DNA of 6,422 bases from Streptomyces sp. (lineage in GTDB: Bacteria; Actinomycetota; Actinomycetes; Streptomycetales; Streptomycetaceae). A program made the position numbers and the translations under genes. Positions 1 through 5,081 of the stretch are shown one piece after another. The stretch covers positions 1-6,422 of the forward strand of contig DOWQ01000599.1 of NCBI GenBank assembly GCA_003519485.1. Direction: 5' to 3'. A model generated the notes under the pieces. The model was given only the letters and a program-made list of their open reading frames with translations, searched no databases and was not told the DNA's origin. The first letter of the stretch is position 1. Each line of letters opens with the position of its first letter.

Positions 1-122
1 GACGCGGACGCGGTGCCGGTGCCCGCCCCGGCCGTGTGCCCGGTCCCGGGCTCCCGTTCCGTCCTGTCACGGCCCGGCGCCCGGGGCCCGGCCTCCTGGG
101 AACCGGTCTCAGTGGCGGGCAT
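1..122 (-). CDS. N-terminus of a further gene, probably the ABC transporter permease (truncated by window edge)
   Basis: The frame opens with ATG at 122-120, overlaps the last 14 bases of the ATPase gene, and stays open to the window edge, giving 40 complete codons. GGAGGAG lies 10 bases before the ATG, inside the ATPase coding sequence, and supports this start. The visible residues (MPATETGSQE and on) are polar and rich in Gly, Ala, Thr, Pro and Arg: a disordered cytoplasmic leader without a membrane segment or signal peptide. Streptomyces permeases of the SsuC/TauC family often begin this way, and a permease is the natural partner of the ATPase. Identity is inferred from position only. A lipoprotein-type binding protein is unlikely because no hydrophobic signal has appeared by residue 40. 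Confidence 0.6.
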   Translation of the reverse strand, partial: MPATETGSQEAGPRAPGRDRTEREPGTGHTAGAGTGTASA

Positions 123-915
123 GACGGCGGATCTCCTCCCGCAGATGGCCGGTGATCTCCAGCGCCAGCTCGGCCACGGCCGCGTCCTCGATCCGGTGCG
201 GGTGCGGGACGCGTACGTCCCACTCACGCGCGATCCGGCCGGGGCGGGAGGACAGCAGTACGACCCGCTGGCCCAGCCGCACGGCCTCACGCACGTTGTG
301 GGTGACGAAGAGGACCGAGAGCTTCTGCCGCTCCCAGACGTCCGCCAGCACCTCGTGCAGCACATCGCGGGTGATGGCGTCGAGCGCGGCGAACGGCTCG
401 TCCATCAGCAGCACCCGGCTGTCCTGGGCCAGCGCCCGCGCCATCGCCACCCGCTGCCGCATCCCGCCGGACAGCTCGTGCGGCCGCTTGCCGTACGAGC
501 CGCCGAGCCGGACGAGCTCCAGCAGCCGCTGCGCCTCGCTCCGGCGCTCCGAGCGCGGCACGCCGCGCATCTTGAGGGCCAGCTCGACGTTTCTGCCCGC
601 GGTCAGCCACGGGAACAGGGCGTGTTCCTGGAACATCAGGGTGGGGCGGCGGCCGCCCGCCTCCAGCTGTACGGCCCCGGAGGTCGGCCGGTCGAGCCCG
701 GCGATGAGGTTGAGCAGGGTGGACTTGCCGCAGCCCGACGCGCCGAGGAGGCAGATGAACTCGCCGTGCTCCACGTTCAGGCTGATGTCGTCGAGCACCT
801 GGTGGCGCTCGGCGCCCTGGCCCGGGAACGACTTGGACACGTGCGCGAGACGGACGGCGTGCGGGGCGTGTTCGAGCTGCCGGACGGACGACTGGGGAGC
901 CAAGGCGGTGGCCAT
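109..915 (-). CDS. ABC transporter ATP-binding protein, SsuB/TauB (nitrate/sulfonate/taurine) family
   Basis: This is the ATPase of an importer, probably for sulfonates, taurine or a related sulfur anion. The 268-residue protein has Walker A GASGCGKST (58-66), a Q-loop glutamine Gln96 in MFQEHALFPW, the ABC signature LSGGMRQR (148-155), Walker B VLLMDEPF (168-175), the D-loop AALDA, and the switch histidine His206 in FVTHN. The MFQ..LFPWLT segment, the short length and the lack of an added C-terminal regulatory domain fit SsuB/TauB better than the sulfate ATPase CysA, which is longer. The ATG was chosen because AGGAG lies 8 bases before it; the frame extends 20 codons further upstream without a ribosome-binding site. 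The C-terminus overlaps the next gene by 14 bases. The cys neighbours suggest a sulfur substrate, but the sequence does not show which one. Confidence 0.92.
   Translation of the reverse strand: MATALAPQSSVRQLEHAPHAVRLAHVSKSFPGQGAERHQVLDDISLNVEHGEFICLLGASGCGKSTLLNLIAGLDRPTSGAVQLEAGGRRPTLMFQEHALFPWLTAGRNVELALKMRGVPRSERRSEAQRLLELVRLGGSYGKRPHELSGGMRQRVAMARALAQDSRVLLMDEPFAALDAITRDVLHEVLADVWERQKLSVLFVTHNVREAVRLGQRVVLLSSRPGRIAREWDVRVPHPHRIEDAAVAELALEITGHLREEIRRHARH
133..139 (-). promoter_or_regulatory. Ribosome-binding site of the gene following the ATPase
   Basis: Minus-strand GGAGGAG lies 10 bases before the ATG at 122-120. It falls within the ATPase codons for the C-terminal REEIRRHARH. It supports an overlapping, coupled start of the presumed permease gene. 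Confidence 0.6.
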
Positions 916-923
916 CGGTGGTT

Positions 924-928
924 CTCCT
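924..928 (-). promoter_or_regulatory. Ribosome-binding site of the ABC ATPase gene
   Basis: Minus-strand AGGAG (extended AGGAGAA) lies 8 bases before the ATG at 915-913. It settles the start against the in-frame GTG at 975-973, which has no such sequence. It also shows that this gene is translated independently of cysN. Confidence 0.75.
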
Positions 929-1091
929 CGTTGGGGGCGGCGTCGGACGGTTCTGGTGCCTCCGCCCCCCGGCACCGCTCGGTCAGCCGGTGGGAGGACG
1001 CGAGCGGGACAGGGGGCCGGGCGTCAGCGGCGGCATCGCCCGACTCCGCCCTGGCCGCTGCCGAGGGCGCCGCTGCCGACGCGGCCGCCCT

Positions 1092-1103
1092 CCTTCGCGA
1101 AGG
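1092..1103. repeat. 12-base perfect palindrome in the spacer after cysN
   Basis: CCTTCGCGAAGG reads the same on both strands. It begins 25 bases downstream of the cysN stop. It could be an operator half-site pair. It is too short, without a spaced loop or T-run, to be called a terminator. Confidence 0.35.
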
Positions 1104-1127
1104 TCGAGAAGGCCTCGGTGGCCATGG

Positions 1128-2573
1128 TCAGAAGTCCCATCCGTCGGCGGCGGGGGCGGCGCTCCCGGCGGAGTCGGCGACCTCGGCCGCCGAGTCGGCG
1201 AACGCGGCGCCGGCCATGCCGGCCGCCAGGGTCGCGCCGTCCGCCGGGTCGATCAGCAGGAAGGAGCCGGTCCGGCGGGAGTCGGCGTACGCGTCCAGCG
1301 CGAGCGGCTCGGAGGTGCGCAGCACCACCCGGCCGATCTCGTTGGCCGTCAGTTCGCCGGACGCCGGTTCCTGCGGGATGCCGCTCTTGTCGTCGGGCAC
1401 GGTGAGCACCAGCCGGGACGGGATGTCCTTGACGATGGCCTTGACCGTGCGGGTGGTGTGCTTGAGCAGCACCCGGTCGCCGGTCCGCAGCGGCCGGTCG
1501 TGCAGGTGGCAGGCGGTGGCCTCGACGTCCCGGGTGGTGGCCGGGGCGGTGGCGGTGGAGACCACGATGTCGCCGCGGGAGATGTCGAGGTCGTCCGCGA
1601 GCAGCACGGTGACCGACTGCGGCGCCCAGGCGACGTCCACGTTCGCGCCGAGGACGTCGATGGCCGCGACGGTGCTGGTACGGCCCGACGGCAGGACGGT
1701 GACGGGGTCGCCGGTGCGGAGCACGCCGGAGGCGATCTGGCCGGCGTAGCCGCGGTAGTCGGGGTGCTCCGGGGTCTGCGGGCGGATCACGTACTGGACG
1801 GGGAAGCGGACCGGGTCGTCGGTGGGGTCGGCGGTGACCGCGACGGTCTCCAGGTGCTCCAGGACGGTCGGGCCGGTGTACCAGTCCATGACGGCGGAGC
1901 GGGTGACGACATTGTCGCCGGCCAGCGCGGAGATCGGGATGGTGGTGATCTCCGGGACGCCGAGCGAGGCGGCGTAGGCGGTGAACTCCTCGGCGATGGC
2001 CGTGTGGACCGGCTCCCGGTAGTCGACCAGGTCCATCTTGTTGACGGCGAGGACGACGTGCGGGACCCGCAGCAGGGCGGCGACGGCGGCGTGCCGGCGG
2101 GTCTGCTCGACGACGCCGTTGCGGGCGTCGACCAGCACGACCGCCAGCTCGGCGGTCGAGGCGCCGGTGACCATGTTGCGGGTGTACTGCACGTGCCCGG
2201 GTGTGTCGGCGAGGATGAACCGCCGCCGCGGGGTGGCGAAGTAGCGGTACGCGACGTCGATGGTGATGCCCTGCTCGCGCTCGGCGCGCAGCCCGTCGGT
2301 CAGCAGGGCGAGGTCGGGGGTGTCCTGGCCGCGGACCAGGGACGCCCGCTCGACGGCCTCGAGCTGGTCGGTGAGCACGGACTTGGAGTCGTGCAGCAGC
2401 CGCCCGACGAGGGTGGACTTGCCGTCGTCGACGGAGCCCGCGGTGGCGAACCGCAGCAGCGAGGTCGCCGAGAGGTCCGCGATCGCGGCGTCGGCGGGGA
2501 CCGTGCCGGTGGCCGTGCCGGTGGTCGTGCCGGACGCCTCGCCGGACGCCGTGCTGATGTCAGTGCTGGTCAT
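1128..2573 (-). CDS. cysN: Sulfate adenylyltransferase subunit 1 (ATP sulfurylase GTPase subunit)
   Basis: CysN is an EF-Tu-like GTPase that drives APS synthesis by CysD through GTP hydrolysis. The 481-residue protein has G1 GSVDDGKST (46-54), a G2 region GITIDVAY (102-109), G3 DTPGH (123-127), G4 NKMD (178-181) and G5 SAL (215-217). Two beta-barrel domains follow, from about residues 240 to 445. There is no C-terminal APS kinase domain; that activity comes from the separate cysC. The N-terminal 35 or so residues are Thr/Ala/Gly-rich and are partly encoded by a 12-base tandem repeat. The C-terminus is an Ala/Ser-rich linker ending in GWDF. The ATG lies 2 bases after the cysD stop. An upstream extension of this frame to 2984 only runs through cysD in the wrong frame, so I reject it. 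Two bases after the TGA comes another ATG, discussed under the spacer. Confidence 0.96.
   Translation of the reverse strand: MTSTDISTASGEASGTTTGTATGTVPADAAIADLSATSLLRFATAGSVDDGKSTLVGRLLHDSKSVLTDQLEAVERASLVRGQDTPDLALLTDGLRAEREQGITIDVAYRYFATPRRRFILADTPGHVQYTRNMVTGASTAELAVVLVDARNGVVEQTRRHAAVAALLRVPHVVLAVNKMDLVDYREPVHTAIAEEFTAYAASLGVPEITTIPISALAGDNVVTRSAVMDWYTGPTVLEHLETVAVTADPTDDPVRFPVQYVIRPQTPEHPDYRGYAGQIASGVLRTGDPVTVLPSGRTSTVAAIDVLGANVDVAWAPQSVTVLLADDLDISRGDIVVSTATAPATTRDVEATACHLHDRPLRTGDRVLLKHTTRTVKAIVKDIPSRLVLTVPDDKSGIPQEPASGELTANEIGRVVLRTSEPLALDAYADSRRTGSFLLIDPADGATLAAGMAGAAFADSAAEVADSAGSAAPAADGWDF
2501..2533. repeat. 12-base tandem repeat inside the cysN 5' end
   Basis: On the plus strand CCGTGCCGGTGG occurs twice in perfect tandem (2501-2512, 2513-2524) and is followed by a third, partial copy with one mismatch (2525-2533). 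On the coding strand it encodes a Gly/Thr-rich segment (about CysN residues 14-24, TTTGTATGT). It is in frame and precedes the GTPase core, so copy changes would alter only the length of a flexible tail. Confidence 0.8.
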
Positions 2574-2575
2574 GG

Positions 2576-3568
2576 TTAGAAGTACCCCTCGCGCTTGCGG
2601 TCCTCCATGGCGGCCTCGGACAGCTTGTCGTCGGCGCGGGTGGCGCCCCGCTCGGTGAGGCGGGAAGCGGTGATCTCGGCGATGACCGACTCGATCGTGG
2701 CCGAGTCGGAGTCGACGGCGCCGGTGCAGGACATGTCGCCGACCGTGCGGTAGCGGACCCGCCGGGTCTCCACCCGCTCGCCGTCCCGGGGGCCGCCCCA
2801 TTCGCCGGGGGCGAGCCACATGCCGGCGCGCGAGAAGACCTCGCGCTCGTGGGCGTAGTAGATCGCGGGGAGTTCGATCTTCTCGCGGGCGATGTACTGC
2901 CACACGTCCAGCTCGGTCCAGTTCGACAGCGGGAAGACCCGCACGTGTTCGCCCGCGGCGTGCCGGCCGTTGTAGAGCTGCCACAGCTCGGGGCGCTGGC
3001 GCCGGGGGTCCCAGCCGCCGAACTCGTCCCGCAGCGAGAACACCCGCTCCTTGGCGCGCGCCTTCTCCTCGTCGCGCCGGCCGCCGCCGAAGACCGCGTC
3101 GAAGCGGTTCTTCTCGATGGCGTCGAGCAGCGGCACGGTCTGGAGCGGGTTGCGGGTGCCGTCCGGGCGCTCCCGGAGCCGGCCGTCGTCGATGAACTCC
3201 TGTACGGAGGCGACGTGCAGCCGCAGCCCGTGTTCGGCCACCGTACGGTCGCGGTGGTCCAGCACCTCGGGGAAGTTGTGCCCGGTGTCGACGTGCAGCA
3301 GCGAGAAGGGCACCGGCGCCGGGGCGAACGCCTTCAGCGCCAGATGCAGCATCAGGATCGAGTCCTTGCCGCCGGAGAAGAGGATCACCGGCCGCTCGAA
3401 CTCGCCCGCCACCTCGCGGAAGATGTGCACCGCCTCCGACTCCAGCGCGTCGAGGTGCGACAGGGCGTACGGGTTGTCGGCCCGCTCGGCCCGCTCGGCC
3501 AGGTCGCCCCCGGCGGCTTCGCCGGTGCCGCCGGGCGGTTCGGTCGTCGTGGTCGTCGCGGTGGTCAC
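2576..3568 (-). CDS. cysD: Sulfate adenylyltransferase subunit 2 (ATP sulfurylase catalytic subunit)
   Basis: CysD adenylates sulfate with ATP to form APS, in complex with the GTPase CysN. The 330-residue protein shows the PP-loop SGGKDS at residues 65-70, LHVDTGHNFPE at 91-101, and the conserved GGRRDEEKARAKER at 162-175. The C-terminal half contains FPLSNWTELDVWQYI and YRTVGDMSCTGAV, both typical of CysD. The conserved core begins near residue 32 (NPYALSHL). The first 31 residues are a low-complexity Thr/Gly/Ala/Glu tail, partly made by a 9-base tandem repeat. The GTG start is preferred because it overlaps the cysC stop (GTGA) and has GAGGGG 6 bases ahead. The TAA stop lies 2 bases before the cysN ATG, so the two subunits should be made in matched amounts. 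Confidence 0.96.
   Translation of the reverse strand: MTTATTTTTEPPGGTGEAAGGDLAERAERADNPYALSHLDALESEAVHIFREVAGEFERPVILFSGGKDSILMLHLALKAFAPAPVPFSLLHVDTGHNFPEVLDHRDRTVAEHGLRLHVASVQEFIDDGRLRERPDGTRNPLQTVPLLDAIEKNRFDAVFGGGRRDEEKARAKERVFSLRDEFGGWDPRRQRPELWQLYNGRHAAGEHVRVFPLSNWTELDVWQYIAREKIELPAIYYAHEREVFSRAGMWLAPGEWGGPRDGERVETRRVRYRTVGDMSCTGAVDSDSATIESVIAEITASRLTERGATRADDKLSEAAMEDRKREGYF
3481..3500. repeat. 9-base tandem repeat inside the cysD 5' end
   Basis: CCCGCTCGG is repeated perfectly in tandem (3481-3489, 3490-3498), with two further matching bases. It encodes the doubled AER of LAERAERADN in the CysD N-terminal tail, just before the conserved core. The repeat keeps the frame. Confidence 0.7.
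3544..3558. repeat. 15-base direct repeat shared by cysD and cysC 5' ends (copy 1)
   Basis: Plus-strand TCGTCGTGGTCGTCG here is identical to 4131-4145. Each copy encodes the Thr run at the N-terminus of its gene (CysD and CysC). The simplest reading is convergent Thr codons (ACG/ACC) in low-complexity tails, but the copies are long enough to allow slippage or local recombination. Confidence 0.6.
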
Positions 3569-4149
3569 GACAGTCCCCTCTCGGTGAGCAGCGCGTGCAG
3601 GGCGGTGGCGGACTCCTCGACGCTCTGCTGGTGCGTCTCGATCCGCAGGTCCGGGTCGGCCGGGATCTCGTACGGGTCGTCGACCCCGGTCAGCCCGCTG
3701 ATCTCGCCCGCGGCCTGCCGGGCGTACAGGCCCTTCACATCGCGGTCCGAACAGACCTCGAGCGGCGTGGCCACGTGCACCTCCAGGTACGGGGTCCCGG
3801 CCGACTGGTGGCGCTTGCGCACGGCTTCCCGGCTGTCGGCGTACGGCGCGATCACCGGGACCAGGGCCGTCACGCCGTTCGAGGCCAGCAGTTCGGCGAC
3901 GAAGCCGATGCGCTGCACGTTGGTGTGCCGGTCATCCCGGGAGAAGCCGAGCCCGGCGGTGAGGAACTCCCGGATCTCGTCGCCGTCCAGCACCTCCACC
4001 CGGTGCCCGGCGGCGCGCAGCCGCTCCGCCAGCGCGCGGGCGATCGTGGTCTTGCCGGCGCTCGGCAGACCGGTGAGCCACACCGTGGCGCCCTGGTCCG
4101 TCATCACCCGAACCCTCTCCGTCTCGTCACTCGTCGTGGTCGTCGTCAT
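3565..4149 (-). CDS. cysC: Adenylyl-sulfate (APS) kinase
   Basis: CysC phosphorylates APS with ATP to give PAPS. The 194-residue protein has a Walker A loop GLPSAGKTT at residues 27-35, the LDGDEIR segment at 54-60, GFSRDDRHTN at 68-77 (the APS-binding region), and the lid/C-terminal stretch KGLYARQAAGEISGLTGVDD at 139-158. This is a stand-alone kinase, not fused to CysN as in mycobacteria. At the position of the serine phosphorylated in E. coli CysC (Ser109, context ISPY) this protein has Ala101 (IAPY). The chosen ATG shares one base with the cysH stop (TGATG), which implies coupling. It adds a Thr-rich tail (MTTTTTSDE). An inner ATG at 4104-4102 has a better ribosome-binding site and gives 179 residues, so the start is not settled. 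The 3' end overlaps the cysD GTG start (GTGA). Confidence 0.94.
   Translation of the reverse strand: MTTTTTSDETERVRVMTDQGATVWLTGLPSAGKTTIARALAERLRAAGHRVEVLDGDEIREFLTAGLGFSRDDRHTNVQRIGFVAELLASNGVTALVPVIAPYADSREAVRKRHQSAGTPYLEVHVATPLEVCSDRDVKGLYARQAAGEISGLTGVDDPYEIPADPDLRIETHQQSVEESATALHALLTERGLS
4113..4120 (-). promoter_or_regulatory. Candidate ribosome-binding site for an inner cysC start
   Basis: Minus-strand GGAGAGGG lies 8 bases before an in-frame ATG at 4104-4102, fifteen codons inside the coupled cysC start. The outer start has only weak purine-rich sequence ahead of it and would depend on coupling to cysH. Either or both starts may be used. The kinase domain is complete in both cases. 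Confidence 0.45.
4131..4145. repeat. 15-base direct repeat shared by cysD and cysC 5' ends (copy 2)
   Basis: This is identical to plus-strand 3544-3558 and encodes Thr codons 2-6 of the longer CysC reading. If translation starts at the inner ATG instead, this copy would be untranslated leader within the operon. Confidence 0.6.
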
Positions 4150-4862
4150 CAGCCGTGCAGCCCGCACTCGGTCTTGTTGCGCCCCGCCCAGCGGCCGGCG
4201 CGCGCGTCCTCGCCCTCCGCCACCCGGCGGGTGCAGGGGGCGCAGCCGACGGACGGGTAGCCGTCCATCAGCAGAGGGTTGGTGAGCACGCCGTGCTCGG
4301 CGACGTAGCGGTCGACGTCGTCCTGTGTCCAGCGGGCGATGGGGGAGACCTTGACTTTCTGCCGCCTTCCGTCCCAGCCGACGACCGGAGTGCCGGCCCG
4401 AGTCGGGGACTCGTCCCGGCGCAGGCCGGTCGCCCACGCGTCGTACGCCGCAAGCCCCTCCTCCAGGGGCTTGACCTTGCGCAGGGCGCAGCACAGGTCC
4501 GGATCGCGGTCGTGCAGCCTCGGCCCGTACTCGGCGTCCTGCTCGGCAACGGTCTGCCGCGGCGTGAGCGTGATGACGTCCACGTCCATCACAGCTGCCA
4601 CGGCGTCGCGCGTGCCGATCGTCTCCGGAAAGTGGTATCCGGTGTCGAGGAACACCACACCGACGCCAGGGTTGACACGCGATGAGAGGTGGGCGACAAC
4701 TGCGTCCTCCATCGAGGAGGTGACACAGAAACGGCCGCCGAAGGTGTCGGTGGCCCAGCGCAGGATGTCCGTCGCGGAGGCGTTCTCCAGGTCCCGGCCG
4801 GCCTGTTCGGCCAGCGCCCGGAGTTCGTCCGCGGTGCGTTGCGGTGACGGTGCGGTGCTCAT
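4149..4862 (-). CDS. cysH: Phosphoadenylyl-/adenylyl-sulfate reductase, iron-sulfur type
   Basis: CysH reduces APS or PAPS to sulfite using thioredoxin as electron donor. The 237-residue protein has the usual length. The nucleotide-binding loop is around residues 45-55 (CVTSSMEDAV), followed by FLDTGYHFPET at about 71-81. The catalytic cysteine is Cys233 in the C-terminal ECGLH. Cys124-Cys125 and Cys207/Cys210 (CAPC) form the CC...CxxC set that binds a [4Fe-4S] cluster. In the family this cluster marks APS reductases, and the classical E. coli PAPS reductase lacks it. An APS kinase gene follows directly, so the true substrate is uncertain. The ATG was chosen because it overlaps the stop of the small upstream gene (ATGA), has GAAGGGGG 9 bases ahead, and sits just before the conserved domain. 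The stop overlaps the next ATG (TGATG). The first 170 codons or so carry clearly more A/T-ending codons than the neighbouring genes. Confidence 0.95.
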   Translation of the reverse strand: MSTAPSPQRTADELRALAEQAGRDLENASATDILRWATDTFGGRFCVTSSMEDAVVAHLSSRVNPGVGVVFLDTGYHFPETIGTRDAVAAVMDVDVITLTPRQTVAEQDAEYGPRLHDRDPDLCCALRKVKPLEEGLAAYDAWATGLRRDESPTRAGTPVVGWDGRRQKVKVSPIARWTQDDVDRYVAEHGVLTNPLLMDGYPSVGCAPCTRRVAEGEDARAGRWAGRNKTECGLHG

Positions 4863-5050
4863 GCGGTGGTGCCCCCTTCGCCGTGGTGGCCGTTGTCGCT
4901 CCGCAGACCCCTGGCGAGCAGCCCGAGGAAGGACAGCTGGAACGCCCGGTTGCAGGACGAGCACTCCCACGCGCCGTTGCTCTCCTCCGAGGGCCGCAGG
5001 TCCTCGTCGCCGCAGTACGGGCAGTAGAACGGTGCCGCTCGCCCGCTCAT
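4859..5050 (-). CDS. Small double-CxxC (zinc-ribbon-like) protein of the sulfate assimilation operon
   Basis: This is a 63-residue protein of unknown function. It has two CxxC pairs, Cys10/Cys13 (CPYC) and Cys30/Cys33 (CSSC), separated by 16 mostly polar residues. That is the usual layout of a zinc ribbon or rubredoxin-like metal knuckle. A short hydrophobic stretch follows (about residues 37-48, containing LSFLGLLARGL), then a polar, Gly/His-rich tail. There is no signal peptide or real membrane segment, so it is probably cytoplasmic. The ATG is supported by a strong GGAGGGG ribosome-binding site. Its stop overlaps the cysH start (ATGA), so the two are translationally coupled. I recall a small hypothetical protein at the same place in Streptomyces coelicolor, but cannot confirm it here. 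Its place between two Fe-S reductases suggests a role in metal-cofactor assembly, electron supply or redox sensing; that is inference only. The coding call is firm and the function is unknown. Confidence 0.88.
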   Translation of the reverse strand: MSGRAAPFYCPYCGDEDLRPSEESNGAWECSSCNRAFQLSFLGLLARGLRSDNGHHGEGGTTA

Positions 5051-5055
5051 GCCGT

Positions 5056-5062
5056 CCCCTCC
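5056..5062 (-). promoter_or_regulatory. Ribosome-binding site for the small double-CxxC gene
   Basis: On the minus strand GGAGGGG lies 5 bases before the ATG (7 bases from the GGAGG core). It is among the clearest Shine-Dalgarno sequences in the window. It lies in the only gap (31 bases) between the sulfite reductase and the overlapping genes that follow, and it fixes the start of the small gene. Confidence 0.75.
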
Positions 5063-5081
5063 GTCCTGGTCCGCGGCCCGG

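Larger units (their letters stand above)
916..1127 (-). other. Spacer between cysN and the ABC ATPase, with a short coupled open frame
   Basis: This 212-base stretch is the only sizeable gap in the window. It starts with an ATG at 1125-1123, two bases after the cysN stop. The junction CTTCTGACCATG is nearly identical to the cysD/cysN junction CTTCTAACCATG. The frame encodes 33 residues (beginning MATEAFSTFAKEGG) and stops at 1026-1024. Its first 25 codons all end in G or C, as real genes here do; two of the last eight do not. There is no signal peptide, lipobox or domain. A 12-base perfect palindrome lies within it. The remainder, 916-1023, holds no recognisable gene, only the ribosome-binding site of the ATPase. 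It could be the stub of a deleted gene, a tiny coupled gene, or a plain spacer carrying a promoter for the transporter. Confidence 0.5.

Noticed and set aside
916..975. 20-residue N-terminal extension of the ABC ATPase from a GTG at 975
   Set aside because: No ribosome-binding site before the GTG, Arg/Gly-rich composition, and a strong AGGAG in front of the inner ATG.
980..1080. Rho-independent terminator after cysN
   Set aside because: Several short GC-rich inverted repeats can be drawn, but all have weak stems or long loops and none is followed by a T-run; in DNA this rich in GC they are expected by chance.
916..1127. Continuation of the cysN frame past its TGA (read-through or frameshift)
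   Set aside because: The frame stays open after the stop, but it encodes only Ala/Arg/Pro-rich low-complexity sequence, and CysN is already complete.
13..2579. Very long plus-strand open frames (13-1749 and 918-2579)
   Set aside because: They lie antisense to the ATPase and cysN, which have complete family motifs. The translations are low-complexity Arg/Gly/Ala/Val sequences with no domain, as expected from the GC bias of the third codon position.
2574..2984. Upstream extension of cysN through cysD
   Set aside because: The extra 137 residues are a wrong-frame reading of cysD. The ATG at 2573, two bases after the cysD stop, directly precedes the normal N-terminus.
2849..4285. Long plus-strand frames opposite cysD, cysC and cysH
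   Set aside because: No recognisable domain and shadow-type composition; the minus-strand genes in the same place are certain.
4150..4494. Upstream extension of cysC into cysH
   Set aside because: Wrong-frame reading of cysH; the kinase core starts well after the overlapping ATG.
4863..4970. Upstream extension of cysH into the small double-CxxC gene
   Set aside because: The coupled ATG at 4862 with a ribosome-binding site gives the normal family length; the extension is another frame of the small gene.
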